48,100 bases of DNA from Planctomycetota bacterium (GTDB taxonomy: Bacteria > Planctomycetota > Phycisphaerae > WQYP01). Where the stretch lies: NCBI GenBank assembly GCA_021810145.1, contig JAJZJL010000018.1, forward strand, positions 1 to 48,100. Reading direction: 5' to 3'. Positions 9,022 through 17,616 of this stretch are shown in pieces. The position numbers and the translations under genes were made by a program. Below the pieces are notes generated by a model. That model was not told where the DNA came from and did not search any database. It worked only from the letters and a program-made list of their open reading frames with translations. How positions within the stretch are numbered: the stretch's first letter is position 1; each line of letters opens with the position of its first letter.

Positions 9022-9150
9022 CTATATATCGTAGCAACCTAAGATAAAACTTCAACTCTTTTTTTAATTTTTTTGATTTTTCTTAAGATGGGCTTCTCAA
9101 AAAGACCTATAAAAAATGACAAACAAACTGAAAATCGCATTTTTCTTTGA

Positions 9151-10797
9151 TTATCCGCCAATTTTGTCCGCCAGAAATTCCTCAACCCGATCCACATGCA
9201 AGCGCTCCTGCTGCAGGGTATCGCGGTAGCGGACGGTCACCGTCTGATCCGAAAGGGTTTGGGTATCGACCGTAAAACAATAGGGCGTGCCTGCTTCATC
9301 CATCCGGGCGTAGCGCTTGCCAATATTCTGTTTTACGTCAAATTGAATGTTCCACTTTTGGCGCAAATCCATGTACAGCTTCTCGGCGATCTCCGGCATA
9401 CCTTCTTTATCCACTAATGGGAAAATCGCGGCTTTGATTGGTGCCATTCGCGGGTGAAACTTCATTACCACACCGCTGGGCCGCTCCGGTTCATCATGGT
9501 ACGCTTCGCACAGCAGGGCCAGGGTGCCACGATCGGCACCCGCGGAGGGTTCAATCACGTGCGGGAAATACCGCTCGTTGCGCTGCTGATCAAAATATTT
9601 GAGCTTTTCACCGAGACCGGAAAATTCCGCGTGTTGCCGCAGATCAAAATCGGTGCGGTGGGCCACGCCCTCAAGTTCACCAAAGCCGGGATCGGTAAAG
9701 GGGAAGCGATATTCAATATCGCTGGTGCCGGCACCGTCTTTGGCGTAATGCGCCAACTCATCGCGCTGATGCTCACGAAGTTGCAGATTCTCACTGGTCA
9801 AGCCGATGCCCTGCCACCATTGAAAGCGCCAATCTCTCCACCAGGTGTACCACTCGCGGGCATTGGATGGATGAACAAAAAATTCGATTTCCATCTGCTC
9901 AAATTCACGGGATCGGAAAGTGAAATTCCGCGGTGTAACTTCATTGCGAAACGCCTTGCCGATCTGCGCGATGCCAAATGGAATTTTAACCCGGGATGTA
10001 TCAATGACATTACGGAAATTGGCAAAAATTCCCTGGGCGGTTTCCGGCCGCAGGTACGTCATGGACGTATCATCATGCACCGCGCCGGTATGTGTCTGGA
10101 ACATTAAATTGAATTGCCGCGGTTCAGTCAGCGAACCGGCTTTCTGCGAAAACGGCGATACAATGGCCGTGGGAGATTGCCGCAGCAATGCGGGGTTCAA
10201 CGGCGCAATGATACCCATGACCTTCTGCCCATGCTGTTCCAATGTAATCACATCGGTTCCGCTGGCGCTGATGCGCAGACCGGAGCCTGCGTCTTTGAGC
10301 ATCTTCTTCCCCTGCTTATCAAATATCTCCGCCGCTTCGCCCGCGCTGGCCGCAACCATCGTGACTACAGGTAGTTGCCCGGCGGCAATGGCGGCCAGCA
10401 ACTGCTGGCCGGAAATTTCCGGATTATCGGTAACCGGCCCCACAAACAATCCGCACAGATGATCCGCCCGGAACCGCTGCTTGGTTTCTTTATCATCCAC
10501 CATGGGGTCATTGAACCCGGTGGCATGGCCGGACGCCTCCCATACGCGGCGATTCATGATAATTGAACAATCCAGACCGACCATTTCAATCAGGCTGCCA
10601 TCAGGACCCTTGGGGGCGCACCGCACCACATCCCGCCACCAGGCTTCCTTCAAGTTCCGCTTGAGTTCCACACCCAGCGGGCCGTAATCCCAGAAGCCGT
10701 TAATGCCGCCGTACAATTCAGAGGACTGAAAAATAAACCCGCGCCGGCGGCAGAGGGCCACAATTTTTTCCATTTTGCTGTTGGATGTTTCAGCCAT
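9151..10797 (-). CDS. glyQS: Glycyl-tRNA synthetase, single-chain dimeric class II type, with an insertion
   Basis: Charges tRNA-Gly. The N-terminus (FIFQSSELYGGINGFWDYGP), motif 2 (IGKAFRNEVTPRNFTFRSRE), motif 3 (EPSAGADRGTLALL) and a C-terminal anticodon-binding domain place it in the alpha-2 archaeal/eukaryal/Thermus-like family, not the alpha-2-beta-2 bacterial type. ATG 10797 is chosen (548 residues) because GAAGGAA lies just upstream; the frame is open 27 codons further. Between ADHL (111-114) and LTEPRQFNLMF (about 223-233) lie roughly 105 residues with none of the usual zinc-type CxxC pair. Instead they form an alternating alpha/beta-looking segment. Family length is usually 460-510, so the insertion accounts for the excess. 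The synthetase call is firm; the insertion's role is unknown. Confidence 0.95.
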   Translation of the reverse strand: MAETSNSKMEKIVALCRRRGFIFQSSELYGGINGFWDYGPLGVELKRNLKEAWWRDVVRCAPKGPDGSLIEMVGLDCSIIMNRRVWEASGHATGFNDPMVDDKETKQRFRADHLCGLFVGPVTDNPEISGQQLLAAIAAGQLPVVTMVAASAGEAAEIFDKQGKKMLKDAGSGLRISASGTDVITLEQHGQKVMGIIAPLNPALLRQSPTAIVSPFSQKAGSLTEPRQFNLMFQTHTGAVHDDTSMTYLRPETAQGIFANFRNVIDTSRVKIPFGIAQIGKAFRNEVTPRNFTFRSREFEQMEIEFFVHPSNAREWYTWWRDWRFQWWQGIGLTSENLQLREHQRDELAHYAKDGAGTSDIEYRFPFTDPGFGELEGVAHRTDFDLRQHAEFSGLGEKLKYFDQQRNERYFPHVIEPSAGADRGTLALLCEAYHDEPERPSGVVMKFHPRMAPIKAAIFPLVDKEGMPEIAEKLYMDLRQKWNIQFDVKQNIGKRYARMDEAGTPYCFTVDTQTLSDQTVTVRYRDTLQQERLHVDRVEEFLADKIGG

Positions 10798-10916
10798 GAT
10801 GATTCCTTCGTTCTTGTGCGATTCTGTTGCGCTGCCGATGTCCGCGGGCGGTTGGCCGGCGGATTTGCCGTTAAGCACGATCTCCCTGATTTTTTCAGCG
10901 GTGGCGTTAAGTAAGC

Positions 10917-12203
10917 TTATGATTCAACGGCCATATCAGGTGCTGGCGATTTGGCCGGATTATAGCGGCTGTTGGGCACCGGCACGCGCCGATTGGTCGG
11001 CTCGCCGGGAATGATCTGACTTAAAAAGGCCACGGCAACCAGCAGGAATATATTCCCCAGCAGCAGCCACCAGCGGTTTTCCAGAATGCCCGCCCGCCGC
11101 AGATATACAAACGCCGCGGATTCAAGAAACGTTCCCAATGATAATGGTATCATCCCGCGCCACGCCAGGTTCATGAGCTGATCAAAGCGGAAGCGCGGCA
11201 AGGTCCAGCGCACCCACATGTAGAAGAACAGAAACGCGACAACCTTGCCCCAGAATACAACAAACTTCAGCAGGGCACCCAGCCAGCCGGCCGCCACCGG
11301 TTGCGCACCATGGTACAAAATCAGGTCGATGTAGGGCAGGTGCCAGCCGCCGAGGAACAGGGCCACCGCCACCGCTGAACCGGTAATCATGGCACTGTAT
11401 TCGGCCAGAAAAAACAACGCGAATTTCATCGACGAGTATTCGGTATGGTAACCGCCTACCAGCTCCTGCTCGCATTCGGCTAAATCAAACGGGGTGCGGT
11501 TGGATTCCGCGAAAATGCACGCCACAAACATGAGAAACGCCGCCGGCTGGACAAAAATATTCCATGCGGGCAGAAATTTGAAAACCGAAAAATAAGCGGC
11601 CTGATCATTGACAATCGGGTCAAGGCGCAAGGTGCCCGCCACGACCGCAACGGAAATCAGGGATAAAAACAGGGGAATTTCATAACTGACCATCTGCGCT
11701 GTGGCCCGCAGCCCGCCCAGAAAACTCCATTTGCTGCCCGAAGCCCAGCCGGCCAGAACCACGCCGTAAACGGAAAGCGATGCCATGGCAATAACAAACA
11801 AAACGCCAATTTGCGGATTGGCCACCATCACATGGAAATTGGCGGGAAACGCCCATCCGCCGATAAATGGAATCCATGCCGGCAACGCCGTGCCTTTGGC
11901 TATTACGCCACCCCATGGAATAACCGCGAAGCCGCACAGCGCGGGAGCGATAATGATAATCGGGGCCAGGATGAACAGAAACCGATCCGCATTGGCGGGC
12001 ATGAATTCTTCCTTGAGGATGAACTTCACGCCATCCGCCAGCGGCTGCATAAGCCCCTGCGGCCCAACGCGATTGGGACCGATGCGGTCCTGAATCCAGG
12101 AAGCGGTCTTACGCTCCAGAAGAATCAAATACGCAATCAGACCGGTGCTGATACCGACCATGGCCAGTGTGAAAACCAGATGTGCAATAAATACGCCCAG
12201 CAT
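10917..12203 (-). CDS. nuoH: NADH-quinone oxidoreductase subunit H
   Basis: Membrane subunit of respiratory complex I that forms part of the quinone site and links the peripheral arm to the proton pumps. The signature LLERKTASWIQDRIGPNRVG follows the first membrane helix, then QPLADGVKFILKEE. Eight or so hydrophobic helices are visible. The conserved loop with acidic residues (RTPFDLAECEQELVGGYHTEYSSM) is present. ATG 12203 is preferred to ATG 12239 because GGAG sits 5 bases ahead of it and the shorter form begins at the first helix. The gene stands without other nuo genes in this window, downstream of trpS on the same strand. At 428 residues it is longer than the usual 320-350, with an extended C-terminal end. 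Confidence 0.95.
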   Translation of the reverse strand: MLGVFIAHLVFTLAMVGISTGLIAYLILLERKTASWIQDRIGPNRVGPQGLMQPLADGVKFILKEEFMPANADRFLFILAPIIIIAPALCGFAVIPWGGVIAKGTALPAWIPFIGGWAFPANFHVMVANPQIGVLFVIAMASLSVYGVVLAGWASGSKWSFLGGLRATAQMVSYEIPLFLSLISVAVVAGTLRLDPIVNDQAAYFSVFKFLPAWNIFVQPAAFLMFVACIFAESNRTPFDLAECEQELVGGYHTEYSSMKFALFFLAEYSAMITGSAVAVALFLGGWHLPYIDLILYHGAQPVAAGWLGALLKFVVFWGKVVAFLFFYMWVRWTLPRFRFDQLMNLAWRGMIPLSLGTFLESAAFVYLRRAGILENRWWLLLGNIFLLVAVAFLSQIIPGEPTNRRVPVPNSRYNPAKSPAPDMAVES

Positions 12204-12339
12204 GTTGGCTCCAAGGCAACCCGTCAAAACATGTATCATAGCCCAAAAGCCGGAGTTCTCAAGTTCATGCGGCCAGGCAAGCCGAAATCGGGCGCATGAC
12301 AGATTTGCCGAAGTGCCGCATACTCATACGCCGGATGGC

Positions 12340-12404
12340 AACCCGCGGCCGTTTCCGCGAACGGGGGCTTGGACAACATTCACATCACATCCGTGGTCTA
12401 CAAC
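12340..12404 (-). repeat. Copy of an interspersed intergenic repeat
   Basis: The reverse complement of this stretch matches the two plus-strand copies at 32419-32480 and 32560-32621. Shared blocks include CGCGGAAACGGCCGCGGGTT in reverse complement with small changes, and the AACATTCA/ATCACATCC block. It lies in the 281-base gap between trpS and nuoH, where no gene was found. The core can fold as CGCGG/CCGCG. Confidence 0.65.
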
Positions 12405-12484
12405 CATGCGCGGCCGGAATATGCGCGCCGGTGCGTACTTCAGCCTGGCACTGCTTCTGATTTCCGGCGGGTCATCAATCAAAC

Positions 12485-13591
12485 TTACTGCAGCGTTCGG
12501 CGGGGCAGAAAATCCTGTTTTAATGCGATTTTCGCCAGCCGAAGTGTTTCCTCGGCAACCGCGTTGGCGCGGGCGGTTCCGTCCCGCAGGATTTCCAGCA
12601 GTTCGGCGGGATCTTTTTCAAAAGTCATCCGCCGCTGACGCATGGGTTCAATCAGCGCCACCAGCACGTCCACCAGCTTTTTTTTGCAATCCACATCACC
12701 GATGCCGCCGGTGCGGTATTTTTCCTCCGCTTCTTTAACCCAGTTCGTGTCCGGATTAAATGTTTCATGGAATATCCATAGCGGATTGTTTTCCACGCGG
12801 CCCGGATCGGTGGCTTTTTTCCGGTTCGGATCGGTATACATGGACCTGACTTTTTTGCGGATGGTATCCGGATCGTCGCTGAGATAAATGGCGTTGTTGA
12901 GAGATTTGCTCATTTTGAGCAATTGTCCGTGCTCACCGGGACCGCCAATGCCGACCAGCCTTCGCACCCGGCCCAGGCGCGGTTCAATAACTGGAAACAA
13001 TCCGCCGGCCTGAACATACTGTTCGTCCGGCGTCTGCGGATCAACGCCGCAGTACATTTGATCAAACCGCCGGGCCACTTCGCGTGTCAATTCCAGGTGT
13101 GCCAACTGGTCTTCACCCACCGGCACCAGCGCCGGGCGAAACGCCAGAATGTCGGCAATCTGCCCGATGGGATACAGCAGAAAGCCGAAGCTGTAGCTGT
13201 CCCCGAGATTTTTATCGCGAATTTCGTCCTTGATTGTGGGGTTGCGCATAAGCCGGGAAAATGGAACCAGCATGCTGAAGAAAAAGGTCAGCTCGGCGAT
13301 GGCGGGAATTTCCGATTGCACAAAAATGGTGCTTTTTTTTGGATCAATTCCCGCCGCGAGATAATCCGCCGCAATATCCAGAACACTCTGCCGGATGTCC
13401 GCCGGCTGTTCGGCGCGCGTGGTGAAGGCGTGCGCATTGGCAATAATGAAATAGCAATCAAATTGATCCTGCAGTTGCACCCGGTTTTCCAGTGATCCGA
13501 CAAAATGGCCAAGGTGCAGGCGTCCGGTGGGAGTATCACCGGTAAGAATACGGGTTTTGGCGGCATGGGTTGACGGCACTGGCTTTTCCAT
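12485..13591 (-). CDS. trpS: Tryptophanyl-tRNA synthetase
   Basis: Class I synthetase that charges tRNA-Trp. HLGH is at residues 26-29 in GDTPTGRLHLGHFVGSL. KMSKS is present exactly at 226-230. The specificity region DQLAHLELTREVARRFD matches the family. The length of 368 is slightly above the usual 330-345. A GGAG ribosome site lies before ATG 13591. It is transcribed away from the tRNA-Arg locus and toward nuoH. Confidence 0.97.
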   Translation of the reverse strand: MEKPVPSTHAAKTRILTGDTPTGRLHLGHFVGSLENRVQLQDQFDCYFIIANAHAFTTRAEQPADIRQSVLDIAADYLAAGIDPKKSTIFVQSEIPAIAELTFFFSMLVPFSRLMRNPTIKDEIRDKNLGDSYSFGFLLYPIGQIADILAFRPALVPVGEDQLAHLELTREVARRFDQMYCGVDPQTPDEQYVQAGGLFPVIEPRLGRVRRLVGIGGPGEHGQLLKMSKSLNNAIYLSDDPDTIRKKVRSMYTDPNRKKATDPGRVENNPLWIFHETFNPDTNWVKEAEEKYRTGGIGDVDCKKKLVDVLVALIEPMRQRRMTFEKDPAELLEILRDGTARANAVAEETLRLAKIALKQDFLPRRTLQ

Positions 13592-13711
13592 GAATGCTCC
13601 AAATTATTACGCGGAAGCATTATGCGCTCCGCCACCTGATTGTAAACCCCTGGCTCCGCCAGCCTGCCGTTAATCATCTGTGCCATTCACGTTGACATGA
13701 TGCGTGTACCA

Positions 13712-15214
<1,503 letters not shown>

Positions 15215-15216
15215 CG

Positions 15217-15417
15217 TCAATGAACCTCCTGAACTGGAATGGTATTGGTCTCAAGGTAATTATCCAACTGCGTACGCCGATACTTTACCCGATGGCCGTC
15301 CTGAATGTACGCTATCTTCCCCTGTTTCCGCAGGGAGTAAAGCCGCCGCTGCGACATGTGCAGAATTTTCGCCGCCTGCTGCTCCGTGAACAGTTCCCCG
15401 GCGTTCTGGTCAATCAT
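15217..15417 (-). CDS. Excisionase-like small DNA-binding protein (HTH_17/MerR-like)
   Basis: A 66-residue protein with a single winged-helix DNA-binding domain: LFTEQQAAKILHMSQRRLYS, then LRKQGKIAYIQDGHRVKYRR. This is the classic helix-turn-helix plus wing of excisionases and related proteins. AGGAGG lies 5 bases before ATG 15417. Its start overlaps the stop of the upstream HTH gene (ATGA at 15417-15414), and int begins two bases after its stop, so translation of the three is probably coupled. Its place directly before int suggests a directionality factor for excision; that is inference from family and position. Confidence 0.82.
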   Translation of the reverse strand: MIDQNAGELFTEQQAAKILHMSQRRLYSLRKQGKIAYIQDGHRVKYRRTQLDNYLETNTIPVQEVH

Positions 15418-15860
15418 TTGGTCCTCCTTGAATCCCTGACGCTTTTGGGCTTGGGTAACCCAAATTCCTTAAACCAGTCGTAACGGCATTTTGCGTGCAA
15501 TTCCGCATCCGCCCACAGCTGCTTAACATCCCTGAACGACACAAACGAGGCTTCCGGCCAGATAATCGGCTTTTCTGAACCGGGACTCAGGTACTTGTCC
15601 ACCACCGCCATGAGTTTCAGCCAGAATGGATCATCATTGCCAACCGGTATGCCCTCCACTTCCGGAGGTTTCGGGAAATACACCGCGTGGAGGTGCCCGC
15701 GCGACACCAACCGCGATATGGCCATACGGCTGATATTCAGTATCCGCGCCGCCTGGGCCTGTGTAACCAACCCATCCGGATATTGTCTGATCGCCGTCTC
15801 GTACCAGACCATCAGGGCGGTACCCTTGTCCTCTTCAGTTGGCATGGCGATATCTTTCAC
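15414..15860 (-). CDS. Helix-turn-helix protein, first gene of the integrase operon
   Basis: A protein of about 148 residues with one HTH near residues 32-58 (VTQAQAARILNISRMAISRL, followed by VSRGHLHAVYFPKP). A C-terminal part has FVSFRDVKQLWADAE, a second possible DNA-contact helix. GTG 15860 is chosen as the start because AGGAGA precedes it by about 7 bases and the predicted transcription start (near 15887) lies downstream of the in-frame ATG 15893. Using ATG 15893 would add 11 residues. It may regulate its own promoter and the xis-int genes; the specific role is not known. Confidence 0.75.
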   Translation of the reverse strand: MKDIAMPTEEDKGTALMVWYETAIRQYPDGLVTQAQAARILNISRMAISRLVSRGHLHAVYFPKPPEVEGIPVGNDDPFWLKLMAVVDKYLSPGSEKPIIWPEASFVSFRDVKQLWADAELHAKCRYDWFKEFGLPKPKSVRDSRRTK

Positions 15861-15893
15861 AAGTGTTTCTCCTAACGAACCAACATCAAGCAT

Positions 15894-15922
15894 ATAATAA
15901 ACGCCACTCCATCATAAGTCAA
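15894..15922 (-). promoter_or_regulatory. Sigma-70-type promoter of the HTH-xis-int operon
   Basis: TTGACT at 15922-15917, a 17-base spacer, then TATTAT at 15899-15894, reading left on the minus strand. This is one mismatch from consensus in each hexamer with the ideal spacing. Transcription would begin near 15887, which decides the GTG start of the first gene. Confidence 0.75.
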
Positions 15923-15930
15923 ACGTAAAT

Positions 15931-15944
15931 GTTACATATGTAAC
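15931..15944. promoter_or_regulatory. Perfect 14-bp palindrome upstream of the int promoter
   Basis: GTTACATATGTAAC is fully self-complementary and lies 8 bases upstream of the -35 box. Size, symmetry and place fit an operator for a dimeric regulator, possibly the HTH protein made by this operon. No second copy was noticed nearby. Confidence 0.5.
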
Positions 15945-16250
15945 AACCCCACGATAGATTCTAACGGTGCCAATGGGAATCCCTGCCATTGCGGGTAGGC
16001 TCTTGGCCGATGTGCCCTCGCCCACCCCAATCCTCGGTCGCTTCCTGCGTCACGCCGATATCTTGCCCATCACCGGGCGGAGCCTATCGCCTCAAGGAGC
16101 GGGCCGCCAAAGACGCCCAACCAGGGAGCGCCCCGACAAAACAGACAAAAGGGGGGGAAAAAAGTCTTGTCGACCGCCCCAAATTCGAGGTATGCAGGAG
16201 CCAGCTTTGCTGGCTGGTTTTGAGCGCCCGTTGACACCGTTTCTACAGAC
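15945..16250. other. 306-base stretch without a supported gene
   Basis: GC-rich sequence upstream of the integrase promoter. The one long plus-strand frame (15967-16461) runs antisense to the IS66 accessory gene and has low-complexity Arg/Pro content. No terminator or RNA gene was recognised. Confidence 0.4.
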
Positions 16251-16481
16251 CTACCGGGCTAAATACCCCACCGGCACAAATACCGCCGGTTCCGCCGTAC
16301 GCTCAGGTGGCAAAGACAGTCTGCGCTTCCAACGCGAGAAGGCTTTGTCACTGAGGCCCTCCCGCCTACAGAAAGCCGCCATGGTCAGTCCACTTTCACG
16401 CTGCAACGCCAACGCCAGAGACCAAAACTCCCGCCCTTCGCGCAGGGGATCCGATGAATGACCGCTACGTTTTATCGCCAT
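16251..16481 (-). CDS. IS66-type accessory protein TnpA, isolated and probably truncated
   Basis: A 76-residue frame with the IS66 Orf1 helix-turn-helix pattern: REFWSLALALQRESGLTMAAF, abbreviated, then CRREGLSDKAFSRWKRRL and an end at FVPVGYLAR. AGGAGA lies 6 bases before ATG 16481. IS66 TnpA proteins usually run 100 or more residues past the FVPV motif, and neither tnpB nor the transposase gene follows. It is therefore a remnant of an IS66 element or an orphan gene rather than a working transposon. Confidence 0.65.
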   Translation of the reverse strand: MAIKRSGHSSDPLREGREFWSLALALQRESGLTMAAFCRREGLSDKAFSRWKRRLSLPPERTAEPAVFVPVGYLAR

Positions 16482-16535
16482 CGCTTTTCTCCTTTTGCTT
16501 GCGACGGCAACAGACTCCCATATCCCTTTACCTAA

Positions 16536-16766
16536 TTGAAGGCGTGGTTTAAAAGACAGACACATTATCGCCGCGTGATGCGGCATCGCTTCGCGCACTC
16601 TCGACATCGAAAACCATACGGTCAACGCTGGCAGGTTGAAACGGTCAACAGCATGGCCAAACGCAATTTGGGAGCCGCCTGCCGAGCCAAGGCTGCGCGT
16701 GGACGAAAAAAAGACCTGCTGTTGCGTGTGCTTACCCACGATCTTATGATCGTGGCCATGTTTTGA
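16536..16766 (+). pseudogene. C-terminal fragment of a DDE transposase (IS4/IS5-like)
   Basis: The frame encodes the typical end of a DDE transposase: GQRWQVETVNSMAKRNLGAA with the conserved YREK-like glutamate region, then LLLRVLTHDLMIVAMF and stop. The catalytic N-terminal two thirds are missing, so it is inactive. The right terminal repeat of the IS follows at once. Confidence 0.75.
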
Positions 16767-16801
16767 GGGTTGAGACAGAGCAGTTCCGACCCCGTTTCGC
16801 T
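16767..16801 (+). repeat. Right terminal repeat of the DDE IS remnant
   Basis: GGGTTGAGACAGAGC begins just after the transposase stop and continues into a CCCCGTTTCG block. The same sequence occurs at 29775-29811 in the same orientation, but beside the 5' end of a minus-strand transposase fragment, so the two are opposite ends of the same IS type. Confidence 0.65.
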
Positions 16802-16828
16802 CCTCCGGTCGGGCCACTTCAACGGCCA

Positions 16829-17602
16829 CTAATTATCCATTTTCGTTTCCAATTGGCCCACTTTTTCCACAATTCTGTCGGCAAAAACCTCAATCGGTGG
16901 CATGATCCAAAGGGCGGCCCAACCCATCCAGAGCACGGCGACTGATGCAAAGGTCAGGGCGGCGAAAGCGTCGCCCTTGAGGCCGATGGTGACTGCCACT
17001 ACGCCCGGCATCAGGTGCCAATTCCAGCATCGAAGGGCGTGCAGGCGGACGCACGCCGGAGTGGTGGAAGCGTCGAGCTTCCCGTCGGTGCCCACTGGTG
17101 GCCACAGGCGAGCTTGCCCTCCCGATACCGTGCCGGCAATGACACACTGGTCACCGCTCAAAATATAGACTGCGAGCACCGGCCGGATCTTGGGAAATTC
17201 CGCCGCACAGGATCGAACGATCTCAATGGCGTTCGCAACAGTGCAGTTCAGCTCGATTTGCCGCCAGCGCCGCCTCCATGAAATGGTTGGTGCGCACAAG
17301 TAAGAGGGAAGAGCGGGGTTATCCTCGTCTATGCCTTCTCGCCCAAATTCCGCAGCATTTCGTGCGTGCTGGCGGATCGTAATTCGATCAAGCCGTTTCG
17401 CATTGTAATTTTGGGCTGCCCTAATAACTATTCCGGTTAGAAGGAAGGCTAGGAAAGTCACCATACCCGCGATGTATGCCGACGAAATAAACACTAAAAG
17501 GAATATCCAAACGGCAAATGCGATGCCGCCAAGGCCAAAGGCCACCCTATCGGCTCTTGGATCCGACATGATCTTAAATAACAAGTAAAATGTCCTGCGC
17601 AT
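16829..17602 (-). CDS. Membrane protein just downstream of the RHS gene, possible immunity protein
   Basis: A 257-residue protein with two hydrophobic helices near the N-terminus (VAFGLGGIAFAVWIFLLVF and AGMVTFLAFLLTGIVI). A soluble middle of about 110 residues contains four cysteines, and two more hydrophobic helices follow near residues 195-240. ATG 17602 is chosen because TAAGG lies 6 bases upstream and it sits 14 bases after the RHS stop; the frame is open to 17632, overlapping RHS. No family is recognised. Polymorphic RHS toxins are normally followed at once by the gene for a cognate immunity protein, and the RHS tip here is itself membrane-like, so an immunity role is a reasonable inference, not shown. 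Confidence 0.65.
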   Translation of the reverse strand: MRRTFYLLFKIMSDPRADRVAFGLGGIAFAVWIFLLVFISSAYIAGMVTFLAFLLTGIVIRAAQNYNAKRLDRITIRQHARNAAEFGREGIDEDNPALPSYLCAPTISWRRRWRQIELNCTVANAIEIVRSCAAEFPKIRPVLAVYILSGDQCVIAGTVSGGQARLWPPVGTDGKLDASTTPACVRLHALRCWNWHLMPGVVAVTIGLKGDAFAALTFASVAVLWMGWAALWIMPPIEVFADRIVEKVGQLETKMDN

Positions 17603-17616
17603 AGATAACCTTACCG

